A stretch of DNA of 12,528 bases. Source: Undibacterium sp. (lineage in GTDB: Bacteria; Pseudomonadota; Gammaproteobacteria; Burkholderiales; Burkholderiaceae). Shown one piece after another: positions 1-5,924 of the stretch. Below the pieces are notes generated by a model. The model saw only the letters and a program-made list of their open reading frames with translations, was not told the origin of the DNA and ran no database searches. Numbering within the stretch: position 1 is the stretch's first letter; each line of letters begins with the position of its first letter. The DNA lies in NCBI GenBank assembly GCA_014376575.1, contig JACMRF010000005.1:1-12528 (forward strand), read 5' to 3'. The position numbers were made by a program, and so were the translations under genes.

Positions 1-1
1 G

Positions 2-364
2 GCCTTGCGGCGCGAGGTTGAGCCGCTGGGCATTCAGGTGATGGTGGTCAATCCGAGCGCCTTCCGCACCGACTGGGCCGGGCGCTCGGCCCACGAGAGT
101 GAGCACCCGATCGAGGAATACCAAGAAACTGCTGGCAAGGTGCGCTTGGCGGTGCGCGCATCGTCCGGCAAACAGCCTGGCGACCCCGTGCGTGCTGTCC
201 AAGCCATCGTTGCGGCGGTTGCATCGGCCAAGCCGCCGCACCACCTGCTGCTGGGCAACGACGCCTTCGAGGGCGCGATGGCCAAGCTCGAAGAGCTGCG
301 CCAAGAATTCACGGCGGGCGAGACCGTCGCTCGCGGTGCTGACTTTCCAAAAGCGAAGCCATGA
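2..364 (+). CDS. Short-chain dehydrogenase/reductase (SDR), C-terminal part only
   Basis: The reading frame is open from the first bases of the window to a TGA, so the true start and the N-terminal Rossmann fold lie outside; the TTG near position 5 is not a credible start. The visible 120 residues begin just after where the SDR Tyr-x-x-x-Lys active site would be. They contain the family-typical stretch GIQVMVVNPSAFRTDWAGRS, where a beta strand and a Pro-containing loop shape the substrate pocket, and then a C-terminal helical region. The product is probably a soluble cytoplasmic NAD(P)-dependent oxidoreductase; the substrate cannot be told. The first 120 bases contain 81 G or C (about 67%), much richer than most of the window, so this gene may differ in origin from what follows. 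It converges on the pirin operon. Family call is firm, specific function unknown. Confidence 0.8.
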   Translation, partial: ALRREVEPLGIQVMVVNPSAFRTDWAGRSAHESEHPIEEYQETAGKVRLAVRASSGKQPGDPVRAVQAIVAAVASAKPPHHLLLGNDAFEGAMAKLEELRQEFTAGETVARGADFPKAKP

Positions 365-534
365 CACGCAAGATGTGAGCGGCACAAGTCTAGCAACTTG
401 GCCAGCCCTTGGTGCGTGAGGGCGGGGTGACCTTTTGAACCGTCGCCACCGGTCCGTCGTTCCTGGCGTTAAAGGGCGCTGGCGCACAGAACAGTATTGT
501 GCGTGGCGCAATTGCAGAGCGAATGCAATAACAG

Positions 535-557
535 AAAAAAACTTACGCTATGCGTAA
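535..557 (-). terminator. Intrinsic terminator, probably for the hydrolase-pirin operon
   Basis: Read on the minus strand, a perfect 6-bp stem (TTACGC / GCGTAA) with the 3-nt loop ATA is followed by one G and then seven T. It lies about 510 bases beyond the pirin stop, so it would give a long 3' untranslated region unless a minus-strand gene lies between. There is no T tract in the plus direction. Confidence 0.55.
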
Positions 558-1028
558 AACGTGGAACTGGCAATCGATTCACGCCGACAATAGACAAGCA
601 CAGAAATCCCTCTCACCACACAATCCGGCAGGCGTTGATTCCATAGCGATATGTGTATTGAATCGAGTGGCATCGCATGCTTTTGTGCAAATGACCTAAC
701 GCTAGATCATGCTTAAGGGCGGGTGCAACTTCACACTCGCCCCTGCCAACACCAAATATTTCTCGCAGACCGGATGACGCCGTATTGCAGCTCGCCCGCC
801 TCGGCTCAAACAGCGAGCTTAACCTGTGATCAAGTGATTTGGATAAATTCCGCCAGTTTGGGCTTACCACCCTAATGATGCGATTTTTAGCCATCATGAT
901 CCTATTTAAGAAAGGACAAGTATGGGTTTGGATGTGCTTATTAGCAACGTCGATCGTTACGGAGCGAGAATCGTGAATGCTTTGCCGTTTGAGGTTAACT
1001 GGAGCGTTCACTTTGTGAGGGACCATCC

Positions 1029-1036
1029 GGGGGGGG
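1029..1036 (+). repeat. Homopolymer run of eight G
   Basis: Eight consecutive G lie about 35 bases beyond the pirin stop codon. A second run of eight (C on this strand) lies at 2149-2156, just upstream of the pirin start. With the adjoining CT the two form a 10-bp inverted pair (GGGGGGGGCT and AGCCCCCCCC) around the gene. Runs this long are uncommon at this base composition and are prone to slippage or to sequencing error. Confidence 0.75.
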
Positions 1037-1070
1037 CTAAGCCGGAACCCTTTGGACTAAATAATAAGTG

Positions 1071-2123
1071 TTACAGCAAGCCCTGCCGCGTAAGCGTATT
1101 CCCGATTGTGCGAATTCGCTCGTGTCCCTTGCGTAAAGACTCCGCGTTGGTATGCACAGAACTAGATCCCAGCACGAGATCATGCGGGTGTTTGCGCGCT
1201 GATCCGATCAGTATACGTGCCGCGACATTGTCACTTGTGAATGAGATATGGCCTTCGCCTTCGATCACAAGCAATTCACGCGAACTCTTGGTGTTGGCAA
1301 CTAATGCGTCACCCTCAAATACAAAAGCCCACGCAACGTCATGATCAGGTGGTACTGCATAGTTCCATTTCGATTGAGCATTCAAATCAAGCACGAAGTA
1401 ATTCATCTCCTGATGTGAGTCGATGGGGCTGCTCAATAACTTACCATTGAAGGATAGTTGACCTAGCATTAACGTCAATGTTGCCCCTTCGATATTTATC
1501 TTTGGAACATCGCCGGGCTCAATGTATTGACCAAAAGACTCTCCATCTTCGATAGTGGGTGGCATGGGAACCCAGAGCTGAAACCCAGTCGCCAGCCCAT
1601 CCGTGTCCAAGCTACCTTGGTGCCATGCGCCGCCTCCTGCGTTCATCCACTCTAGACCACCTGCTTTAAGCACACCGTTTTTTCCAGTTGTGTCTTGATA
1701 ACGGACATCACAGCTTGGTTGCCAGGTTAGCGTTGCGATCCCCGAATGCGGGTGCATACCAAAACCAAATCCTGGCTTGACATGTGCGTTAAAGAAATCA
1801 AGAAAAATGAACGGCTTGAGTTTTTCACCGAGATCAGATGGATCAATTAAACGCGTGATTGGTCCATGCAGACTACCCGCATGTGTTGATACGATTGTTC
1901 TTGGTTTTGTCATTTTCAAACCTGTTGTGTTGGGCCATACGCTCAATAGTTTAGTCAAAGCCGGTACTGCATACGAGAGCACCGTACACATCAAGATCAC
2001 CATGAAAACTTCTAGTAGCCATGATGGTAGCCAATTTAAGTGGGCGGCGACCAAGTGTGTCAGTATAAAGAGAGTGGGATACACCACAATAAAACTGACC
2101 ATGATGCGTTTCCATCGCGGCAT
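1071..2123 (-). CDS. Membrane-anchored pirin-family protein (two-helix N-terminal anchor fused to a pirin cupin)
   Basis: From ATG 2123 (MPRWKR) the protein is 350 residues. Residues about 8-28 and 35-57 are two hydrophobic helices with a short Trp/Pro turn. This RWK-start, two-helix pattern is what I associate with the C-terminal membrane part of antibiotic-biosynthesis-monooxygenase proteins; the monooxygenase domain itself is absent. The pirin part starts near residue 71 (MTKPRT) and has the N-cupin metal site: His124 and His126 in GMHPHSG, and His168 in AGGGAWHQG. The expected fourth ligand, a Glu two residues after that His, is Gly170. The basic N-terminus suggests both termini face the cytoplasm. 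The start is uncertain: GTG 2141 has a G-rich site upstream, while ATG 2123 has GAGGGA almost touching it. An internal ATG at 1913 (AGG seven bases upstream) could give a soluble pirin. The gene follows the hydrolase stop closely, as in an operon. Pirins act as metal-dependent quercetinases or regulators; the role here is unknown. Confidence 0.8.
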   Translation of the reverse strand: MPRWKRIMVSFIVVYPTLFILTHLVAAHLNWLPSWLLEVFMVILMCTVLSYAVPALTKLLSVWPNTTGLKMTKPRTIVSTHAGSLHGPITRLIDPSDLGEKLKPFIFLDFFNAHVKPGFGFGMHPHSGIATLTWQPSCDVRYQDTTGKNGVLKAGGLEWMNAGGGAWHQGSLDTDGLATGFQLWVPMPPTIEDGESFGQYIEPGDVPKINIEGATLTLMLGQLSFNGKLLSSPIDSHQEMNYFVLDLNAQSKWNYAVPPDHDVAWAFVFEGDALVANTKSSRELLVIEGEGHISFTSDNVAARILIGSARKHPHDLVLGSSSVHTNAESLRKGHERIRTIGNTLTRQGLL

Positions 2124-2148
2124 TCCCTCACTTACTTTCACGCAGCAG

Positions 2149-2156
2149 CCCCCCCC
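2149..2156 (-). repeat. Run of eight G in the pirin leader
   Basis: On the minus strand, eight G lie between the hydrolase stop (TAA, 2165-2163) and the candidate starts of the pirin gene. It could serve as an unusual G-rich ribosome-binding site for GTG 2141. Because it lies after the upstream stop, a change in length would alter initiation spacing rather than reading frame. Confidence 0.6.
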
Positions 2157-2162
2157 TGTCAA

Positions 2163-2933
2163 TTAGCGCAAGTTGCCTTTAGCGAACGCGCCGTACACAC
2201 CCTCTTTCTCGAAGGCACCGAAGAAGCCTCCTGATGCAGGATTCTTGTAGTTCCCCAGCATGCTGGTAATCATGGGAGTGACAGTCATGATTTCGATGCC
2301 TGCCTTTTGTAGTAACTCGCGTGAGTTTTGTGCCGCTATCTTGGTACATGCCGCTGATATGTCAAGCAATGCCACCACATTGAAGCCCGCAGCCTGCGCC
2401 GACAGTGCGGGAGGAACCAGACATACATCGGTTGTAAGGCCGCCCATCAGGATATTTTTCTTGCCAGTGGCCCGTACGGCAGCCACAAATTTAGGGTCGT
2501 CCCAAGCGTTGATCACGCCAGTACGCTGAATGCGCGCCTCATATTCAGCCGACAAAATTTCCTTGAATTCAGGCAACAGGGGGCCTTGGGATTCGCTTTC
2601 CAAACTACTGGTCAATACGACAGGCATACCCGCGCTCTTGGCGAATCTAGCCATCACACGTACCCACATTTTGAGCTGATCCTTTTCATCTTGACTGGCC
2701 AGTTCACCGGCCCATCCTATGGTTCCGACTTGATGATCGACAAGAACAAGGGCGGTGTTGTCCACTTTGAACGTAGTGTGGTTTGTTGTGTGCATTTTTT
2801 TCTCCATGTGGTTGGTGGGTGATGTTGCAGCTTCAGCGGATAGCGGAATAGCAGCCATGGCAACAGAGCCAACCATAGCGGCAGCGCCCGCAGCCGTACC
2901 GCTCAAAAAATGGCGTCGATCAAAACTTGTCAT
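2163..2933 (-). CDS. Tat-signal isochorismatase-like cysteine hydrolase (YcaC-type)
   Basis: This 256-residue protein starts with a twin-arginine signal (DRRHFLSG, residues 5-12), an Ala-rich hydrophobic stretch (13-36) and then a YcaC-type hydrolase domain from about residue 47. Family landmarks are VDHQVG with the predicted catalytic Asp66, the INAWDDPKF segment (141-149), and GGLTTDVC with the nucleophile Cys171. By alignment from memory the middle basic position of the triad is Arg137. The C-terminus has a Gly/Phe-rich tail beyond the usual YcaC end. Start ATG 2933 has an excellent ribosome-binding site (AAGGAG, six-base spacer). Met47 (ATG 2795) also has GGAG six bases upstream and would begin a standard cytoplasmic YcaC-like enzyme. 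Members hydrolyse amides, imides or isochorismate-like substrates; the substrate here is unknown. It is the first gene of an operon with the pirin, divergent from the LysR gene. Confidence 0.87.
   Translation of the reverse strand: MTSFDRRHFLSGTAAGAAAMVGSVAMAAIPLSAEAATSPTNHMEKKMHTTNHTTFKVDNTALVLVDHQVGTIGWAGELASQDEKDQLKMWVRVMARFAKSAGMPVVLTSSLESESQGPLLPEFKEILSAEYEARIQRTGVINAWDDPKFVAAVRATGKKNILMGGLTTDVCLVPPALSAQAAGFNVVALLDISAACTKIAAQNSRELLQKAGIEIMTVTPMITSMLGNYKNPASGGFFGAFEKEGVYGAFAKGNLR
2793..2805 (-). promoter_or_regulatory. Internal ribosome-binding site and ATG inside the hydrolase gene
   Basis: On the minus strand GGAG (2805-2802) is followed by six A and then ATG (2795-2793), in frame with the hydrolase. 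Translation from here would skip the Tat signal and give a cytoplasmic enzyme of about 210 residues. Spacing and sequence are as good as those of the annotated start; use in the cell is inferred. Confidence 0.5.
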
Positions 2934-2974
2934 CGGTTTCTCCTTGGTATGTTTGCATTAAGAATGCTACATCT

Positions 2975-3001
2975 TATTTACATTCATTTATGAAGTAAAT
3001 A
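2975..3001. promoter_or_regulatory. Palindrome, likely LysR-regulator operator
   Basis: TATTTAC (2975-2981) and GTAAATA (2995-3001) are perfect inverted repeats separated by 13 bases. Inside them TTCAT-TT-ATGAA forms a second, slightly off-centre inverted repeat. The site sits in the divergent intergenic region and overlaps the operon's -10 element. LysR-type proteins usually bind such AT-rich dyads between divergent genes; assignment to this regulator is by position. Confidence 0.55.
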
Positions 3002-3026
3002 TAATTAATGGATAAGACTATTCCAA
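2998..3026 (-). promoter_or_regulatory. Promoter of the hydrolase-pirin operon
   Basis: On the minus strand TTGGAA (3026-3021) is followed after exactly 17 bases by TATATT (3003-2998). This is a good sigma-70 match, 65 bases upstream of the hydrolase ATG. Its -10 element overlaps the palindrome at 2975-3001, so a protein bound there would compete with RNA polymerase. Confidence 0.6.
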
Positions 3027-3043
3027 AAATGGATTAATAAATC

Positions 3044-3949
3044 ATGACAAAACACTTACTTAGCGACATTGCGCTTTTCATTGAAGTGGTTAATGCGAAG
3101 AGTTTTACCAAGGCGGCCGAACGCTTGGATATGCCTGCGTCCACGCTATCGCGCCGCATCTCCACACTGGAAGCCATGATCGGCTTTCGACTATTGAACC
3201 GGACTACCAGAAAGGTCGAGGTAACCGAAGAAGGAGCTGCCTATTTCCGACGGTGCAAACATCTGGTGGAGGAGGCAAATCTAGCACACGAAGAAATCTC
3301 GGACACGATCCATGTCGCTAGTGGCATATTGAGGTTGGCCTGTACGCCGGATTTTGCCAACCTGTATTTGGCGCAGGTGTTGACTCAATTTTCCAGGGAA
3401 AATCCTGCAGTCAGTGTTGAGCTCTCGCTCAGTTCACAATTGGAAGATTTGCTGACGAACCACTTGGACCTTGCCATTCGCATGGGCCCTTTGCGCGACT
3501 CCAGTCTAGTTGCGCGTTTTTTGGGAACGTTGAAACAGGGCCTTTACGCAAGTCCGGGCTTCCTAAAAACATTGAAGCGCCCTATTGAAACCCCGCTAGA
3601 TCTTTCAAATGTGGAATGTATTCGCCTTACATCAAGTGAATCCGGCTCGACTTGGTCAATGAGTCCAGTAAATTCGTCCATAGAAGCAAAGCAAAAAATA
3701 AAAGTTCTGGGACGTTTTGTGTCAGGTGGGCCGAATCTTGCATGCCAATTAGCCATTCAAGGTTGTGGTGTTGGCCTGATGGACCAAAACCTCGCATCGG
3801 CGTACGTACAATCAGGCCAACTGCTGCGCGTGCTGCCCGATTGGAAACTGACCGAGGTGCAAGTACAAGCATTGACCACTTCACGCTTGATACCGGCGCG
3901 GGTTCGCCGCTTCACTGAACATCTTTCAAGGGCGCTATCGGCGAATTAA
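3044..3949 (+). CDS. LysR-type transcriptional regulator
   Basis: At 301 residues the protein has the normal LysR length and layout. An N-terminal winged helix-turn-helix (about residues 8-62) contains SFTKAAERLDMPASTLSRRI, and the signature continues through GFRLLNRTTRKVEVTEEG. A linker helix (about 65-88) and a two-lobed periplasmic-binding-like effector domain (about 92-295, with LDLAIRMG near 148) follow. The start ATG 3044 has only a weak ribosome-binding site, and an ATG just upstream is followed by a stop after one codon. It is divergent from the hydrolase-pirin operon across 110 bases containing a palindrome, the classic arrangement for a LysR regulator of its neighbour and of itself. 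The sequence falls in the broad LysR group often placed beside oxidoreductase and hydrolase genes; the effector cannot be named. Confidence 0.93.
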   Translation: MTKHLLSDIALFIEVVNAKSFTKAAERLDMPASTLSRRISTLEAMIGFRLLNRTTRKVEVTEEGAAYFRRCKHLVEEANLAHEEISDTIHVASGILRLACTPDFANLYLAQVLTQFSRENPAVSVELSLSSQLEDLLTNHLDLAIRMGPLRDSSLVARFLGTLKQGLYASPGFLKTLKRPIETPLDLSNVECIRLTSSESGSTWSMSPVNSSIEAKQKIKVLGRFVSGGPNLACQLAIQGCGVGLMDQNLASAYVQSGQLLRVLPDWKLTEVQVQALTTSRLIPARVRRFTEHLSRALSAN

Positions 3950-4228
3950 GTCTTCAAGTGCGGCGAAAATCTATAAACCAACTTGACTGAAAATCCCCCA
4001 AAAGCATTGCGAAAAATTATGAAGATTGGTGCCCGCTGTGACTGGCAACTAACGTCCCCAAAACTGCCTGTCGTGATTGCAAAAAAGCGCTCACTCAAAC
4101 TTCCCTTGAAAAAATAAAATTGCAGACAACGAAGACACATGGCTATCTTGGCGAGAATATGCAGGTACTTACTTGATTGCATTCAGCAATACTTAAGACA
4201 GCGGCCAACATAAGGTGGAATACAGCAT
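3950..4228. other. Intergenic interval after the LysR gene, with the first block of the dispersed repeat
   Basis: No gene was recognised. Positions 4056-4083 closely match 10253-10280 (about 26 of 28 bases, including AACTGCCTGTCGTGAT), in the same order relative to the larger repeat block as in copy 2. Here the two blocks are 236 bases apart against 32 in copy 2, so copy 1 has gained, or copy 2 lost, about 200 bases. Confidence 0.5.
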
Positions 4229-4290
4229 AAGTAAGCTGCTGCTCTTACTTTGCAAAATAATCGCCCTCTTTCAAACAGAGCGCGATTTTT
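4229..4290 (+). terminator. Two consecutive hairpins, the second an intrinsic terminator
   Basis: AAGTAAG (4229-4235) pairs perfectly with CTTACTT (4244-4250) over an 8-base loop. Ten bases later ATCGCCCTC (4260-4268) pairs with GAGCGCGAT (4278-4286) with one mismatch, followed by five T. The second is a plausible plus-strand terminator. It lies about 310 bases after the LysR stop, inside the extra segment that separates copy 1's two repeat blocks. Confidence 0.5.
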
Positions 4291-4319
4291 ATTGGATGGT
4301 GTGTTTAGGTATTGTTGCA

Positions 4320-4469
4320 CTTGCCGCTCTGACATTACTTATATAACACTGGCCAATCGCAAAACTAAAAACTACCCCCGCCACAACGCACGTTCCATGC
4401 GCTTCTTCAGCCTATCCGGTCTGCAGGCCGCGCCCAGATTGCGTGCTGGGCCTATGCCATTTGAGAATT
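4320..4469. repeat. Dispersed repeat, copy 1 (main block)
   Basis: Positions 4348-4469 match 10346-10468 almost base for base, with a short difference before the CCCCCG run and an A/T change near the end. The preceding CTTGCCGCTCTGA (4320-4332) is also shared. Both copies end at the same point, TTTGAGAATT, after which the sequences are unrelated. Inside, GCCCAG and CTGGGC form a 6-bp hairpin with an 8-base loop. The minus strand has a short open frame (GIGPARNLGAACRPDRLKKR), which stops soon after in this copy. Copy 1 abuts the truncated group II intron. Function is unknown; it could be a MITE-like or structured-RNA repeat. Confidence 0.85.
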
Positions 4470-5079
4470 CTCAACCTGCCCTCCATATCTTGTAATGGAG
4501 CGCGTAGAATCGATAGGCCGGTTCTTGCTTGGCCTTAGTGTAGAGCTTCCTCTGTAGTGTCCTGATACTTTCAGGCATGACTAGCGACATGGCAATCCCC
4601 TTTTCTTTCACTCTTTGGTTGCATGAACAAAGCAGGGTTCCTTCCCTTAATCATGGTTATGTTGTCCATTGATTTCAAGCGGTATTTTGAACCCCTCCGA
4701 CTCCCGATACAGCCTGTGACATTTTCGTTTCCTTATATGCCGCAATCGATGGTCTCCCCACCACCGTACCGGGTTTCCAGCACTGGACTTATTTGTCTTC
4801 TGTAACATGCCGACTCTGCTACCCCGGGAGTCGATGTGCGCCACTTCCGTTATTTCAGCACACATCCAGCGGCCTTCCCCTTCTGACCACAGGGTCGGCT
4901 TCTCCATTACGTTAACGAGGCTACTTGTAGGTTCACTTGCGTTACGGCCTGCTATTTTGCCAATTGGGAACTTACGACCTCAGATTACTCAGACGCCGCT
5001 TCCTTGAACTACCAAGGTGTACGGACAATTCCTTGGGCGGGACTTTAACCCGCTAGATCAAACAGTTGTTACTGCGTAC
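4470..5079 (-). mobile_element. Group II intron, 5' fragment (catalytic RNA domains and start of its maturase gene)
   Basis: Read on the minus strand from 5079, the sequence begins GTACGCAG, a variant of the group II 5' end GUGYG. It continues with typical domain I helices: GCGGG / CCCGC, then CCAAGG / CCTTGG, and further down GACTC / GAGTC. A maturase start follows about 490 bases in, at the usual domain IV position. Everything after codon 39 of the maturase, and domains V and VI, is missing, so the fragment cannot splice. The 3' break is at 4469-4470, where the dispersed repeat begins. The 5' end is flush with the left inverted repeat of the RAYT unit (5080), showing the target site. An open frame within the RNA part (4907-4647) is not a gene. 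Confidence 0.78.
4471..4590 (-). pseudogene. Group II intron reverse transcriptase/maturase, N-terminal fragment
   Basis: From ATG 4590, with AAGGGG about six bases upstream, the frame reads MSLVMPESIRTLQRKLYTKA and then KQEPAYRFYALHYKIWRA. This is the N-terminal (RT-0) region that precedes the first reverse-transcriptase motif in many bacterial intron-encoded proteins, where the next part normally reads like YDKxYRxDIL. The frame is cut at the junction with the dispersed repeat and closes on a chance TGA after residue 39. All polymerase, maturase and endonuclease domains are absent, so it is a non-functional remnant. Confidence 0.75.
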
Positions 5080-5099
5080 GGTCAGCATCGCATTCTTTT
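5080..5099. repeat. Left inverted repeat of the RAYT unit
   Basis: GGTCAGCATCGCATT (5080-5094) followed by CTTTT is the inverted counterpart of 5901-5921, with 15 identical bases and then one base missing. It lies 28 bases before the RAYT start codon. The two further G seen at the outer edge of the right copy are absent here because the intron 5' end begins exactly at this point. Confidence 0.8.
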
Positions 5100-5121
5100 C
5101 TCCATCACATACAGCTAAACC

Positions 5122-5865
5122 ATGCCACGCCGTCCACGCATCAAGTTAGCGAAAATTTAGCAGCATCTTGTACAAGGAGGCGTCAACCGAGAGCCATGCT
5201 TTTTTGCCGTAGAAGATTTTCAGTGTGATCTCCATTGACTATTTAAGGCGGTTGCCGGTTGGCACTGTCAGGTACATGCATATGTGTTGATGACAAACCA
5301 TGTGCATCTATTAGTCACACCGACGACGAACGATGGATTGGCCAAGCTCATGCAATCAGTGGGGCGACGCTTTGTGCAATACGTGAATCGATTTTATAAA
5401 CCAAGTGGCACTTTATGGGAAGGTAGATTCAAATCAAGTTTGGTGCAAACTGAAGACTATTTTTTACTATGCCAACGTTATATAGAACTCCATCCTGTAC
5501 GTGCTTGCATGGTGGACGAGCCAGCGTAATACAGATGGTCCAGTTACCGGCATCACGCATTAGGACAACACGATTCACGATTGCAACCCCATTCGCAGTA
5601 CATAGCTTTAGGACGAGAACTGGAAACACGGCAGGAAGCTTACCGAGATCTATTTCGGTTTAAATTGGATGAAGCAGCCATCAGTAATTTACGACTGGCA
5701 CTACAGCAAGGCCAGGCAGTGGGGAGCGAAAAATTTAAAGATGCGAAGAGTGTGGCTAGCGGCGTGCGACGAACGAAAACAAAGCGGAGAAGGCAAGTAA
5801 AGGCTTTAACGGAAGCGGAAACAGAAACAGAAACGAGACTGAATCTAACGGATTTTGGATTTTAA
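5122..5865 (+). pseudogene. REP-associated tyrosine transposase (RAYT, Y1/IS200-like), three in-frame stops
   Basis: One continuous frame of 248 codons runs from ATG (MPRRPR) to TAA and is homologous to RAYT transposases throughout. It is interrupted by TAG (codon 13, 5158-5160), TGA (codon 39, 5236-5238) and TAA (codon 136, 5527-5529), with no frameshift. Catalytic landmarks remain: the HUH pair His60-Val-His62 in TNHVHLLVTP, and Tyr120 in RYIELHPVRA, which aligns with Tyr115 of the E. coli enzyme (alignment from memory). GTLWEGRFKS (96-105) and YRWSSY (137-142) are family hallmarks. The second and third stops are one-base changes from the expected Trp and Glu codons. The C-terminal tail is basic, then Thr/Glu-repetitive from a GAAACA-type hexamer repeat. 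RAYTs cut and join single-stranded DNA at REP palindromes. Inverted repeats flank the gene. The longest intact piece (5284-5529) is too short to act alone. Confidence 0.88.
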
Positions 5866-5900
5866 TTTTTAAGGAAATTTGAATGGCGTTAAGTACGATA

Positions 5901-5923
5901 AAAAGTAATGCGATGCTGACCCC
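5901..5923. repeat. Right inverted repeat of the RAYT unit
   Basis: The reverse complement begins GGGGTCAGCATCGCATTACT, matching the left copy for 15 bases from its third base onward. The arrangement GGGGTCAG...ATTACTTT is what I associate from memory with ends flanking RAYT genes. It lies 35 bases after the transposase stop and is followed directly by the vapC-like remnant. Confidence 0.75.
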
Positions 5924-5924
5924 T

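Larger units (their letters stand above)
365..1070. other. 700-base interval without a convincing gene
   Basis: This is the convergent gap between the SDR gene (plus) and the pirin gene (minus). It holds a minus-strand terminator (535-557), a weaker stem without a T tract (CGCACA at 483-488 with TGTGCG at 498-503), and a run of eight G at 1029-1036. Two open frames exist. One is minus-strand from about 1026 to 613, with internal ATGs near 898. The other is plus-strand from ATG 922, which has a good ribosome-binding site (AAAGGA five bases upstream) but runs antisense into the pirin gene. Neither product resembles a family I recognise, so neither is called as a gene. Confidence 0.5.

Noticed and set aside
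613..1026. Minus-strand open frame of 137 codons downstream of the pirin gene
   Set aside because: No recognisable motif, poor start context and odd composition. It would explain the long gap before the terminator, so it is not excluded, but I cannot support it.
4647..4907. Minus-strand open frame of 86 codons
   Set aside because: It lies within the RNA domains of the group II intron fragment and is a chance reading of structured RNA.
5810..5840. GAAACA-type hexamer repeat at the end of the RAYT gene as a phase-variation tract
   Set aside because: Units are six bases, so changes keep the frame, and the gene already carries three stops.
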